From contig NZ_BMZO01000010.1 of assembly GCF_014652835.1 (NCBI RefSeq), positions 1 through 64,000 of the forward strand: DNA of 64,000 nt, read 5' to 3'. This DNA comes from Limoniibacter endophyticus (GTDB lineage: Bacteria > Pseudomonadota > Alphaproteobacteria > Rhizobiales > Rhizobiaceae). The translations under genes were made by a program, and so were the position numbers. The notes under the pieces are model-generated. The model was not told the DNA's origin, made no database searches, and saw nothing but the letters and a program-made list of their open reading frames with translations. Every line of letters starts with the position of its first letter. The stretch's first letter is position 1. This document shows, one piece after another, positions 1-8,843 of this stretch.

Positions 1-427
1 CGCTGTCGTCTATATTATCATCGCTACCACTACCGCTCGCTGCGATGCCCGCCGCAGCGGCACCACCAGCAAGAACACCGAGAATGGGAAGCAGCGGAGA
101 TCCTTCGCCCGATCCCCCGACTAACTGATCGACCGAGCCAATCTGTGAATAGTCGATCTCCGCCAGGTCGTCGCTAATCTGCGCGTGGAACAACTCACCG
201 TCGCTGTCCTGCAACACGAGGTCACTGTCGGTGCTATGGAAATTTTCGATCCTGATTATCTCTCCCGAGTTCAGGCGAACTATCAAAGCACCGCCCTGCG
301 ACTGGATGCTAGCCACATCCTCTGGGCCGTAGGGTATGCGAATGATGCTATCTTCCGAAACCGTTATAACCGCGCCCGAAACGGTTTCGATTGATCCATC
401 GATCTTGCTGGTGATCTCGATTGCCAT
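1..427 (-). CDS. N-terminal part of a Bap-like giant adhesin (runs off left edge)
   Basis: Reading the minus strand from an ATG at 425-427 gives 142 codons with no stop up to the window edge. A GGAGG ribosome site lies 6 bases before the start. The product has no ordinary signal peptide. It starts with beta-rich sequence in which 'GGALIVRLNSGEIIRIENF' (about residues 42-60) matches the prefix domain found at the N-terminus of BapA/LapF-type biofilm adhesins. A Gly/Ala-rich hydrophobic stretch (about residues 113-132, PLLPILGVLAGGAAAAG) follows, then a Ser/Asp-rich linker. In that family this layout precedes long tandem Ig/cadherin-like repeats and a C-terminal type I secretion signal, so the full gene is probably very large. 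The repeats and any transporter genes lie outside the window. The family call rests on the prefix motif and layout. Confidence 0.75.
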   Translation of the reverse strand, partial: MAIEITSKIDGSIETVSGAVITVSEDSIIRIPYGPEDVASIQSQGGALIVRLNSGEIIRIENFHSTDSDLVLQDSDGELFHAQISDDLAEIDYSQIGSVDQLVGGSGEGSPLLPILGVLAGGAAAAGIAASGSGSDDNIDDS

Positions 428-593
428 CTGCAGCCTCCGCCAGAAACACGGAACTGGATATTCAATTCCGCTTATATTCGGAATTTATTGTATGCAGATT
501 TACTTATGTAAAGGGTTGCTGATAAACTAAATCGTGATCGATCAAGGTTACCCTGACGTGTTGCTTAAGTGCCTCACGATCACCATAAAAATA

Positions 594-1262
594 CTAGGCG
601 GTGGCGGCCTTTTGTGACGCGCGCCTGTAGCTTACAATTAAGTCGTTGAACTTGGTTCCTTGTATCGCGACGTGGTCGCGCAGAATATCGGCAGCGCTAT
701 CGCTGTCACCGGCCACCAGAGCGTCAAGCACCATGCGATGCTCCGCCAAGGATTGGTTCAGCCTTCCCCTTACTTTCAGCTGCATCCGCCGAAATGGCTT
801 CAGTTGCCTGTGCAGCTTGCGCGCTTCCTTCGAAAGGAAAGCATTTCCCGATGCCTCGTAGATCAGGAAGTGAAAGGTTTCGTTTGCATTGTAATAACCG
901 TTTATATCGTCACTTTCGACGGCCGCTTCGCATAAAACCACTGTCTCAGATAGCGCATGGAGAGTGTTCTGAGTAATCCGCCGCGCGGCTAATTTTCCGC
1001 AGAACGCCTCCATTTCAGCCATTACTTCGAACATTTCTATGACTTCGTCAAAAGCCGGATGGCGTACGAAAGCTCCACGTCGGGTTTGAAGGTCAAGAAG
1101 GCCTGAGGCTGCCAAAGCTTGAAACGCCTCGCGTAAAGGCGTTCGTGAAACGTTGAATTTCTTCGAAAGCGTCGTTTCGTCGAGCCGCTCCCCGCTTGCA
1201 AATGCACCTTCTATAATCAGTTCTTCAAGTTTCTCCCGCACGGCGTCCGCTCGACTTACCAT
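594..1262 (-). CDS. matR: GntR/FadR-type repressor, probable MatR
   Basis: This 222-residue protein has an N-terminal winged helix (about residues 5-72, including 'TTLSKKFNVSRTPLREAFQA') and an all-helical FCD ligand domain (about 80-210) with the spaced His and Asn/Asp residues usual for metal-assisted acid binding. It is divergent from a malonate TRAP-matAB operon, which is the known position of MatR, the malonate-responsive repressor of rhizobia. The start is ATG at 1262 with GGAAG about 7 bases upstream. It probably binds the paired inverted repeats at 1302-1334 and is released by malonate or malonyl-CoA. The GntR/FCD family is certain; the MatR role is inferred from context. Confidence 0.88.
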   Translation of the reverse strand: MVSRADAVREKLEELIIEGAFASGERLDETTLSKKFNVSRTPLREAFQALAASGLLDLQTRRGAFVRHPAFDEVIEMFEVMAEMEAFCGKLAARRITQNTLHALSETVVLCEAAVESDDINGYYNANETFHFLIYEASGNAFLSKEARKLHRQLKPFRRMQLKVRGRLNQSLAEHRMVLDALVAGDSDSAADILRDHVAIQGTKFNDLIVSYRRASQKAATA

Positions 1263-1301
1263 AATGTCTTCCGACCAAATTTAAAACGCAACAAACCAAT
1301 C

Positions 1302-1334
1302 CTTGCATACAAGACGCTTGACATTGAATACAAT
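1302..1334. promoter_or_regulatory. Twin TTG-N4-CAA operator-like sites between matR and matP
   Basis: Two short inverted repeats, CTTGcataCAAG (1302-1313) and ATTGaataCAAT (1323-1334), share the core TTG-N4-CAA. Their centres are 21 bp apart, two helical turns, so two dimers could sit on one DNA face. A TTGACA hexamer (1318-1323) lies between them and touches the second site. FCD-type GntR proteins bind short palindromes of this kind. Binding by MatR is inference. Confidence 0.6.
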
Positions 1335-1411
1335 AATGCGGCTCATTGACTGATGCAACCGGCATTCGCGCTGGAGGAGAGCGCGGATGTCATAAGGTCT
1401 GGGAGGAACCT

Positions 1412-2392
1412 ATGCTGAAACATCTAGTGCTTGCCGCATCCGTATCCCTTTTCGCGTGTAATATTGCAGAGGCAACTGAACTGCGATTATCGCATCAGTT
1501 TGCGCCCAACGACATACGCCACAAAATCGCAGACATGGTCGCCAAGGATGTCGCGGCGGCAAATGTCGATCTAAACATTAAGATATTTCCGTCGGGTTCA
1601 CTCTTTAAGGCCACTGAGCAGTACCTGCCGCTAAGCCGCGGACAGCTGGATATGACGGTTTTTCCGCTTTCCTATGCAGGCGGACAACGACCGGAGTATA
1701 ATCTCACCCTGATGCCAGGGCTGATAAAGGACCATGATCACGCCGCGCGCATGAATGACAGCCCGTTCATGAAGGCATTGGAGGAAATCATGGCCGAGGA
1801 CGATGTCATGGTTCTCGTCCACGGTTATCTTGCTGGGGGATTTGCTTCCAAACAAGGCTGCATAACCAAGCCGGAGGATGTACGCGGCAAAACAGTACGC
1901 GCGGCAGGAAAGGCTTTCGAGCAAATGCTGGAAGGCGCTGGCGCATCAATTTCCTCAATGCCATCGTCCGAAGCATATAATGGAATGCAGCAGGGCATTC
2001 TCGACGCCATGAACACGTCGTCATCGTCGTTCGTCTCATTTCGACTGTATGAACAGGTCGGCTGCTATACGCCAGCATCGGATGTGGCGCTCTGGTTCAT
2101 GTACCAGCCCATGCTGATCAACAAGACTACCTTCGAAGGCCTCACCCCGGAACAGCAAGAGGCGCTCCGTACTGCCGCTGCCAAGGCACAGGCTTATTAT
2201 CTGGAGGAAGCGAAGCGAGAGGACGTCGCATCAATCGAGCCATTTGAAAAAGCTGGCGTCGAAATCGCGAAAATGACGCCCGAGGATTTCGAAGCATGGC
2301 GCAAGCTGGCGGAAACCACGTCTTACGCAGCTTTTCTCACGGAAGTTCCGGATGGGCAGAAGTTGCTCGATATGGCGCTCGAAGTGAAATGA
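1412..2392 (+). CDS. matP: TRAP transporter solute-binding protein (DctP type), malonate system
   Basis: A 326-residue periplasmic receptor of the DctP family. The chosen start is ATG 1412, which has GGGAGG 7 bases upstream and begins directly with a signal peptide (MLKHLVLAASVSLFACNIAEA); an in-frame upstream extension to 1346 has neither. The mature part has the DctP pattern 'LRLSHQFAPND', a central 'GKTVRAAGKAFEQMLEGAG' with the carboxylate-binding Arg, and 'SSSFVSFRLYEQVGCYTP'. It should capture a dicarboxylate, most likely malonate given the downstream decarboxylase and ligase, and hand it to the MatQ/MatM permease. A strong hairpin follows the gene, so the receptor may be made in excess over the membrane subunits. 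Confidence 0.9.
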   Translation: MLKHLVLAASVSLFACNIAEATELRLSHQFAPNDIRHKIADMVAKDVAAANVDLNIKIFPSGSLFKATEQYLPLSRGQLDMTVFPLSYAGGQRPEYNLTLMPGLIKDHDHAARMNDSPFMKALEEIMAEDDVMVLVHGYLAGGFASKQGCITKPEDVRGKTVRAAGKAFEQMLEGAGASISSMPSSEAYNGMQQGILDAMNTSSSSFVSFRLYEQVGCYTPASDVALWFMYQPMLINKTTFEGLTPEQQEALRTAAAKAQAYYLEEAKREDVASIEPFEKAGVEIAKMTPEDFEAWRKLAETTSYAAFLTEVPDGQKLLDMALEVK

Positions 2393-2400
2393 TCAGACAT

Positions 2401-2437
2401 CGCCCCGGGCCTGCCCAGGCCCGAGGCGACGTTTTTT
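2401..2437 (+). terminator. Hairpin with T-run between matP and matQ
   Basis: The sequence reads CGCC-CGGGCCT-gccc-AGGCCCG-GGCG and is followed by a run of six Ts. It has the form of an intrinsic terminator inside the operon. It may let only part of the transcripts continue, giving more receptor than permease mRNA. Confidence 0.75.
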
Positions 2438-2492
2438 GATCGCCGCGTTTTTCCTGCGCTGTCGCCAGCTCTCTTCATCAGGAGAACATCCG

Positions 2493-3041
2493 ATGGAACA
2501 AAGCATCCCTGTCCAATTGAAGGCAAGTGAAAGACATCCTGTTCTGCGATTCATCTACGGCATCTCAACTGTGTGCGGATGGTTCGCGGCAGCCCTGATC
2601 GTGGCATCGATCTTTGTCACTTGTCACATGATCTTCGTCCGGTTCGTCCTCGGCCAGTCCACTATCTGGCAGACCGAAGCCGTCATCTATATGATGATCG
2701 CCGTAACCACGATCGGTCTCTCATACGTCCAACGTCTCCGTGGTCACGTCAATGTAGACCTGATCCCGTCCCTTCTTCCGATGCCCGCAAGGCGCGCGCT
2801 CGCCTATATTGTGCTCATCGCGACCATCGTGCTGATGGCTGCGCTGACCTGGTATTCCGCCCATGCCTGGTATGATGCTTTTACCCGCAACTGGCGCTCA
2901 AGTACCGTTTGGGGCGTTCGCCTCTGGATACCATGGCTGGCACTGCCCGTCGGCTTTGGACTTTACCTTCTCCAGCTAATCGCCGACCTCGTTGCGCTTC
3001 ACTTGCGCCTGGACACCCCCTTTCATCTGGAGGAAGTGTGA
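2493..3041 (+). CDS. matQ: TRAP transporter small membrane subunit (DctQ type)
   Basis: A 182-residue membrane protein with four predicted helices (about residues 30-52, 66-85, 103-125 and 145-170). It is the DctQ-like small subunit of the TRAP permease; 'TIWQTEAVIYMMIAVTTIGLSYVQRLRGHVNVDLI' residues fall in the conserved second-helix region. ATG 2493 was chosen because AGGAG lies 8 bases before it and it gives the usual family length; in-frame codons back to 2436 overlap the terminator. Its stop codon overlaps the start of the large subunit (TGATG), which implies translational coupling. Confidence 0.88.
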   Translation: MEQSIPVQLKASERHPVLRFIYGISTVCGWFAAALIVASIFVTCHMIFVRFVLGQSTIWQTEAVIYMMIAVTTIGLSYVQRLRGHVNVDLIPSLLPMPARRALAYIVLIATIVLMAALTWYSAHAWYDAFTRNWRSSTVWGVRLWIPWLALPVGFGLYLLQLIADLVALHLRLDTPFHLEEV

Positions 3042-4357
3042 TGGATCCATTACTGATCGGGCTTCTGGTTTCTCTTGCAACTATCTTCGTACTATTCTCG
3101 GGGGTTTCGGTAGCGGTTGGCCTTCTGCTCGTCGCAGCAGGTTTCCTGCTTATATTTGACGGTACCCGTTCTCTGATGATGATACCCGAAGTGTACTTCG
3201 CGGATCTCAACAGCTTCACAATGCTTTCCATTCCGATGTTCATCATCATGGGTGCTGCAATCGCATCGACCAAGGCAGGCGCAGATCTGTTCGAAGCCTT
3301 CGAGCGCTGGATGACACGGGTGCCTGGCGGACTCGTCGTATCCAACCTTGGAGCGTGCGCCCTTTTCTCAGCCATGTCAGGCTCGAGCCCCGCGACCTGC
3401 GCGGCTATCGGCAAGATGGGTATCCCGGAGATGCGCAAGCGCGGTTATTCGGAGGAGATCGCCGCAGGGTCGATCGCTGCGGGTGGAACCCTCGGAATTC
3501 TCATTCCCCCGTCGGTCACTATGATCGTTTACGGTATCGCCACCGAAACCTCTATCGGCCGGTTGTTCCTGGCGGGCGTGCTACCGGGCATCATGCTCGT
3601 CGCCTTCTTCATGATATGGACGATCTACAGCGCCTGGAGATCCGGAACCCTCTATAATTTGTCGCAGCGTCGCTATTCATTGGCCGAACGTCTGGAGATC
3701 ATGCCGCGCGTCCTCCCCTTTCTGCTGATCATCGGCGGCGTCCTCTATATCATGTATGGCGGCGTTGCCACGCCCTCGGAGACAGCAGCGGTCGGAGCGC
3801 TTCTTGCCATCATTATGGCGATGATCATCTATAAGATGTGGCAACCGCGTGTTCTTTGGACTGTCTTCAGAGATTCGACCAAGGAAGCGGTGATGATCAT
3901 GTTCATCATCGCGGCAGCCGGTGTCTTCGCTTATATGATGTCGTCACTTTTCATTACCCAGACCATCGCCCAGTGGATCTCCGAACTAGACGTCAATCGC
4001 TGGGTTCTGATGGGCATCATCAATGTATTTCTGCTTTTCGCCGGCTTTTTTTTGCCGCCCGTCGCAGTGATCCTAATGACCGCTCCCATTCTGATGCCAA
4101 TCTTACTGGCAGCTGAATTTGACCCCTACTGGTTCGCAGTTATTCTGACAATCAACATGGAGATCGGCCTTATAACGCCACCCATCGGACTTAATCTCTA
4201 CGTCATAAACTCGATCGCGCCCGACATCTCCTTGAAGAAAATCCTCGTGGGCTCTCTTCCTTATGTCCTGTGCATGGTGACTGCCATCATCGTACTCTGC
4301 TTCTTTCCGGGAATTGCGACTTGGCTGCCTACCGCCGTCATGGGCCCTGCCAACTGA
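3041..4357 (+). CDS. matM: TRAP transporter large membrane subunit (DctM type)
   Basis: A 438-residue protein with about 12 hydrophobic segments, the sodium-coupled transport subunit of the TRAP family. 'NSFTMLSIPMFIIMGAAIA' and 'GILIPPSVTMIVYG' are DctM signatures of the ion and substrate core, and 'GLITPPIGLNLYV' is the C-terminal repeat. The ATG overlaps the matQ stop. With MatP and MatQ it forms a tripartite secondary uptake system. The downstream genes point to malonate, but the substrate cannot be read from the subunit itself. Confidence 0.92.
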   Translation: MDPLLIGLLVSLATIFVLFSGVSVAVGLLLVAAGFLLIFDGTRSLMMIPEVYFADLNSFTMLSIPMFIIMGAAIASTKAGADLFEAFERWMTRVPGGLVVSNLGACALFSAMSGSSPATCAAIGKMGIPEMRKRGYSEEIAAGSIAAGGTLGILIPPSVTMIVYGIATETSIGRLFLAGVLPGIMLVAFFMIWTIYSAWRSGTLYNLSQRRYSLAERLEIMPRVLPFLLIIGGVLYIMYGGVATPSETAAVGALLAIIMAMIIYKMWQPRVLWTVFRDSTKEAVMIMFIIAAAGVFAYMMSSLFITQTIAQWISELDVNRWVLMGIINVFLLFAGFFLPPVAVILMTAPILMPILLAAEFDPYWFAVILTINMEIGLITPPIGLNLYVINSIAPDISLKKILVGSLPYVLCMVTAIIVLCFFPGIATWLPTAVMGPAN

Positions 4358-4374
4358 AGCCACGGGGGAATATC

Positions 4375-5688
4375 ATGAAGACGTCCTTCTTCAGTGACCT
4401 ACTTGCGACTTTGTTCGATCGGCCCCTTTGGCTCGAGGCAACCCCCAGTGCACAACCGATGCACGAGTTATGCAAAGAGCTTCTAGCTGGAAGCGGCGAG
4501 ATCACCGGAATGCGTACCGCACGCACCATCCTGAGCCGCTACAAATCGATGACAAAGGAGGAAAAGATCACGTTTTTCCAATACTTGACGGAAGAACTTG
4601 ACGTTGACGCAAGTGCAATCATAGCGGCGGCGAGGCAATATGGCGCTTCTCCCGATGCTCGTGGTTTTGCAAAACTAAGCGAGGCTAGCGAGCCACCGCG
4701 GCAAGAATTCCTGCGCCGGCTTAACCGGGTGCCCGGTGCAACAGGCGAACTGGTTCGAATGCGCCTCGATCTTCTTGGGCTCTGTGACAAGTACCCGGAG
4801 TTCGCCCGCGCCGATATTGATTTCGTACATCTGTTCAAGTCCTGGTTCAACCGCGGCTTTCTCGTACTGCGGCACATCGACTGGCACACGCCGGCAAACA
4901 TCCTTGAGAAAATCATCGAGTATGAAGCGGTTCATGCCATCAACAGCTGGGATGAACTGCGCCGGCGCCTCCTGCCGGTCGACCGGCGATGTTTTGCCTT
5001 TTTTCACCCCGCTATGGTCGATGAGCCTTTGATCTTTGTAGAAGTTGCGCTGCTGAGGGATATCCCGGGTTCGATACAAGCAGTGTTGGCCGAAGAGCGT
5101 CACCATATCCAGCCGGCACAGGCCGACACCGCCGTATTCTATTCAATCTCCAACTGTCAGGCCGGCTTAAAAGGCATTTCCTTTGGGAATTCGCTGATCA
5201 AGCAGGTGGTGGAAGAACTCAGTCAGGAAATGCCAAACCTGAAAAATTTCGTTACCTTGTCACCGATCCCAGGCCTCTCGCGCTGGCTCGAAAAACGTGC
5301 CGAAAATCATGACGAGATTGCAAAGAAAGTTCTTGTCGCATCCGAAAACGGTGACGGCGATGTCGCCGCGCTGCGGGATGATCTACGCGCGCTTGCGTCC
5401 GTCTATCTGCTTGAGGAAAAACGGAGCGACGGATTGCCCATCGATCCCGTTGCGCGCTTCCATCTCGGCAATGGCGCGTCAGTGCATGAGGTGCACGCGC
5501 TGGCTGACAAATCTGCAAATGGTTTAAAGCAGTCTTGCGGTGCAATGGTCAACTATCTCTACGACCTGAAAACCGTCGAGCAGAATCACGAGAATTTCGT
5601 GACCCAGAATATTGTCGCCAGCTCGCGCTCGGTTAAAGCGGCGGCAAAAAGTGCATCTATGAAAAGAGGAACAGTCGCAAATGTCTAA
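4375..5688 (+). CDS. matA: Malonyl-CoA decarboxylase
   Basis: A 437-residue enzyme that converts malonyl-CoA to acetyl-CoA and CO2. An N-terminal helical oligomerisation region (about residues 1-130) is followed by the GNAT-like catalytic domain. 'SISNCQAGLKGISFGN' (about 257-272) and 'FHLGNGASVHEVH' (about 362-374) hold the conserved Ser and His of the family. ATG 4375 follows GGGGGA by 6 bases and starts just after matM; upstream in-frame codons would overlap matM. The C-terminus overlaps matB by 8 bases. With MatB it forms the two-step route malonate to malonyl-CoA to acetyl-CoA. Confidence 0.93.
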   Translation: MKTSFFSDLLATLFDRPLWLEATPSAQPMHELCKELLAGSGEITGMRTARTILSRYKSMTKEEKITFFQYLTEELDVDASAIIAAARQYGASPDARGFAKLSEASEPPRQEFLRRLNRVPGATGELVRMRLDLLGLCDKYPEFARADIDFVHLFKSWFNRGFLVLRHIDWHTPANILEKIIEYEAVHAINSWDELRRRLLPVDRRCFAFFHPAMVDEPLIFVEVALLRDIPGSIQAVLAEERHHIQPAQADTAVFYSISNCQAGLKGISFGNSLIKQVVEELSQEMPNLKNFVTLSPIPGLSRWLEKRAENHDEIAKKVLVASENGDGDVAALRDDLRALASVYLLEEKRSDGLPIDPVARFHLGNGASVHEVHALADKSANGLKQSCGAMVNYLYDLKTVEQNHENFVTQNIVASSRSVKAAAKSASMKRGTVANV

Positions 5689-7207
5689 CATGCTCTATGA
5701 AGCGCTGTTTGCGCCGCTAGCCGGGCGGTCTTCGACATTCTTGTTTACCCGTGAAGGCAAAGAAATCTCGGGACGGGATTTCCATGATCTTGTGCTGCGT
5801 TTTGCATCGACATTTGCCACGCTTGGCCTCAAGTGCGGCGACCGCGTGGCTGTTCAGGTCGCGAAATCACCGGAGGCGCTTGCTCTTTACGGCGCAGCCG
5901 TCGCATCAGGCATCGTGTTCCTTCCATTGAATACGGCCTACACCGCCTCGGAGGTGGCATATTTCGTCGATGATTCAGGGGCCGCTCTCTTGATCGGTGA
6001 TGACGCCCATGCTGCAACGTTGCAAGAAGTGGCACAGAAGGCCCGCGCGAAGTTCCTGTCGCTCAATGCCGACGGGTCCGGGACTTTCTCCGACGAGGCC
6101 GAAAAGGAGAGTGCCACCTATGTCCCGGCTGAGCGAGGACCGGATGATCTGGCCGCCCTGCTCTACACCTCAGGCACCACAGGTCGCTCCAAAGGAGCGA
6201 TGCTGTCGCAGAAGAACCTCCTGTCGAATGCCGAAGTATTGGTAAGGGAATGGCGCTTTACCGGCGAGGACGTCCTTCTCCACGCATTGCCGATCTTTCA
6301 CACACACGGCCTTTTCGTCGCATGCAACGTTGTATTGCTCTCCCGCGGTTCGATGATTTTCCTGCCCTCTTTCAAGCCGGACGACATTATCCGCTTCCTG
6401 CCAATGGCAACGTCGATGATGGGCGTTCCGACCTTCTATACACGTCTGCTTGATGATCCTCGGTTCGACCGCGAACTGACGCAGCATATGCGGCTGTTCA
6501 CCTCCGGCTCGGCTCCGCTGCTGGCGGACACGCACGTCGCCTTCGAGAAGCGCACGGGACACAAGATCCTGGAACGGTACGGCATGACCGAGACCAACAT
6601 GAGCACGTCAAACCCCTATGAAGGCGAGCGCCGCGCGGGAACAGTAGGCTTCCCGCTGCCTGGTATTGAACTTCGGATTGTAAACGCAGATACGAACGAA
6701 CCTGCTGCCGATGGCGAGCCCGGCATCATCGAGGTGCGCGGCCCCAACGTTTTTCAAGGCTATTGGAGGATGCCAGAAAAAACGAAAGAAGAGCTTCGAG
6801 AGGATGGCTTTTTTATCACGGGAGACATCGGGCGGATAGACGAGGATGGCTATGTCAGTATCGTCGGACGACAAAAGGATCTCATCATCACCGGGGGCTA
6901 TAACGTCTATCCCAAGGAGATCGAGCTTGTTTTTGATGAGCAGCCAGGCGTAATGGAGTCGGCCGTCATCGGCTTGCCGCACCCGGATTTTGGAGAGGCC
7001 GTTGCATGCGTCGTCGTGCCCGAGAATGGAACGTCGCTCAATCCGTCCGAACTTGAAGCAATAGCGGGTGAAAAACTCGCACGGTTCAAGCAGCCGAAAG
7101 TGATTTTCATCGTAGATGAGCTACCACGAAATACCATGGGAAAAGTGCAGAAAAATGTGCTGCGCGACACGTATCATGAGTATTTTCGAGAGAAATCGCT
7201 CATCTGA
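5681..7207 (+). CDS. matB: Malonate--CoA ligase (malonyl-CoA synthetase)
   Basis: A 508-residue ANL-superfamily enzyme that adenylates malonate and transfers it to CoA in the cytoplasm. The P-loop 'YTSGTTGRSKGAM' is at residues 162-174, 'ERYGMTETNM' is the A5 motif, and the C-terminal 'LPRNTMGKVQK' carries the adenylation-step Lys at 488. The A8 hinge region is seen at 'GRQKDLIITGGYNVYPKEIE'. ATG 5681 follows AGAGGAA and overlaps matA, so the two are translationally coupled. The gene is the last of the operon; a 12-bp stem follows it. The length fits characterised rhizobial MatB. Confidence 0.94.
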   Translation: MSNMLYEALFAPLAGRSSTFLFTREGKEISGRDFHDLVLRFASTFATLGLKCGDRVAVQVAKSPEALALYGAAVASGIVFLPLNTAYTASEVAYFVDDSGAALLIGDDAHAATLQEVAQKARAKFLSLNADGSGTFSDEAEKESATYVPAERGPDDLAALLYTSGTTGRSKGAMLSQKNLLSNAEVLVREWRFTGEDVLLHALPIFHTHGLFVACNVVLLSRGSMIFLPSFKPDDIIRFLPMATSMMGVPTFYTRLLDDPRFDRELTQHMRLFTSGSAPLLADTHVAFEKRTGHKILERYGMTETNMSTSNPYEGERRAGTVGFPLPGIELRIVNADTNEPAADGEPGIIEVRGPNVFQGYWRMPEKTKEELREDGFFITGDIGRIDEDGYVSIVGRQKDLIITGGYNVYPKEIELVFDEQPGVMESAVIGLPHPDFGEAVACVVVPENGTSLNPSELEAIAGEKLARFKQPKVIFIVDELPRNTMGKVQKNVLRDTYHEYFREKSLI

Positions 7208-7216
7208 TCCGCATGC

Positions 7217-7248
7217 AGACGAGCGCCGGCTCAACGCGGCGCTCGTCT
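7217..7248. terminator. Perfect 12-bp stem between convergent matB and symporter gene
   Basis: AGACGAGCGCCG (7217-7228) and CGGCGCTCGTCT (7237-7248) pair perfectly around an 8-base loop. The stem sits between the stop codons of two convergent genes, so it probably ends transcription from both sides, although the T-run is short. Confidence 0.7.
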
Positions 7249-7255
7249 TGAAAGC

Positions 7256-8716
7256 TTACGCAGAACGCTCGCTTTCCTTCCACTCTTCCCATCCCTTGTC
7301 GCCCCTCATGAAGGCTTCAATCTGTTCACGGTCAGCTTCGAGCTTGGGATCATGCTTGAGATAGAGCCTAGTTTCTCTGGCGATCAATCCCGACATGATG
7401 AGCAACCCAATCAGGTTGGGGATAGCCATCAAACCGTTCATCACGTCTGAGAAATTCCACACGACACCCAGTTGAACCGTGCACCCTATAAAGACGACTA
7501 AAGAGAACAGAATTCGGAACGGAACGACGCCCCCTCGACCGACCAGACGTTCCACGTTGCGCTCACCATAATAGGCCCAGCCAAGAATCGTCGAATAGGC
7601 GAACAGCACAAGACCGACCGTGACAATCCAATGTCCCCACTCGCCGGGTAAGCCATGGCTGAACGCCTCACCGGTCATGATGGCCGCCGAAATCTGCGTC
7701 CCCGTGGCCGGGTCGACCTCATTCCAGACGCCGGTCGTAATGATCACCAAACCAGTACAAGAAACCACGATAATGGTATCGATGAAGGTCTGTGTCATGG
7801 ATACGAGGCCCTGGCGTACAGGATGGGCCGTCTTGGCAGATGCAGCCGCGATTGCCGCAGAACCCATGCCGGATTCATTCGAGAATATGCCACGCGCCAC
7901 GCCGAACTGCACAGCAATCATTATCGTCGATCCAACAAATCCACCAACCGCGGAGGAACCTGTGAATGCAGAGCTGAAGACTTCGGCGAGGGCGGCAGGA
8001 ACCGACGTAATATTGACGAACAGGATGTAGAGAGCGCCTGCGACGTAGAAAACAATCATAGCCGGAACCAGCCCCGCGGTCACACGGCCGATCGACTTGA
8101 TGCCCCCAACCAGGACAAGCAGTGTCATACCCGCAAGTACCGCGCCGGTAGTCCAGGTTGGAATGGCAAAACTGCGATCGAGATTGGACGCGATCGAATT
8201 ACCCTGTGTCATGTTCCCAATACCGAAACACGCACATACGGCAAATATTGCAAAGGACAATGCCAGCACTTTGCCGAAAGCGTTCGGAATACCGCGCTCG
8301 AGATAATATTGGGGGCCGCCCGATTTTTCGTTGGCTGCATCCGTCACACGGTAGCGGACGGCCAAAAAAGCTTCCGAATATTTCGAGGCCATACCGAGTA
8401 AAGCTGTAACCCACATCCAGAAAAGAGCGCCGGGACCACCCACGGCGATCGCGGTTGCGACGCCGACGATATTGCCGGTACCCACCGTCGCTGCCATTGC
8501 AGTGGTCAAAGCCTGAAACTGAGAAATGTCGCCGTCCGTTCCATCGTCACGCCGCTTCAGGAAGCCCAGTCGTAAAGCTGCTCCCAAACGAACCAGCTGT
8601 ATTCCCCCGAGGCGGATGGTCAAGATTATGCCGGTTCCCAGGAGCAACGGGATCAGCAGATAAGGTCCCCAAATAATACTGCCTATTTCACCCAGAATAC
8701 TTTCAAGCTCGTCCAT
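7256..8716 (-). CDS. Sodium:alanine/glycine symporter (AGCS family)
   Basis: A 486-residue inner-membrane protein with about 11 helices. 'GTGNIVGVATAIAVGGPGALFWMW' residues near position 78 form the AGCS signature, and 'GIFSNESGMGSAAIAAASA' near 270 is the conserved sodium and substrate site. It should take up alanine, glycine or a similar small amino acid with sodium. The start ATG has GGAG 5 bases upstream. It stands alone between the mat operon and the TAXI transporter genes, on the same strand as the latter. The exact substrate is unknown. Confidence 0.9.
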   Translation of the reverse strand: MDELESILGEIGSIIWGPYLLIPLLLGTGIILTIRLGGIQLVRLGAALRLGFLKRRDDGTDGDISQFQALTTAMAATVGTGNIVGVATAIAVGGPGALFWMWVTALLGMASKYSEAFLAVRYRVTDAANEKSGGPQYYLERGIPNAFGKVLALSFAIFAVCACFGIGNMTQGNSIASNLDRSFAIPTWTTGAVLAGMTLLVLVGGIKSIGRVTAGLVPAMIVFYVAGALYILFVNITSVPAALAEVFSSAFTGSSAVGGFVGSTIMIAVQFGVARGIFSNESGMGSAAIAAASAKTAHPVRQGLVSMTQTFIDTIIVVSCTGLVIITTGVWNEVDPATGTQISAAIMTGEAFSHGLPGEWGHWIVTVGLVLFAYSTILGWAYYGERNVERLVGRGGVVPFRILFSLVVFIGCTVQLGVVWNFSDVMNGLMAIPNLIGLLIMSGLIARETRLYLKHDPKLEADREQIEAFMRGDKGWEEWKESERSA

Positions 8717-8843
8717 AACTCCATCAACTCCCTAAGTCACTTATTCGAGGGTATAAGAGGTTTAACTCATGAGCAGCAATCACTTAGAACACGCAAGGTC
8801 CACGGTTCCTAAATGAGCGCTTTCCTGCCTATCGCCGCCTGTT

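Noticed and set aside
1346-1411. N-terminal extension of the matP frame
   Set aside because: The extension lacks a ribosome site and would precede the signal peptide at 1412, which has a good GGGAGG site.
1401-1425. GGAAC-N16-AGTG near the matP start as a stress promoter
   Set aside because: The GGAAC is part of the ribosome site of matP, and the -10 does not match.
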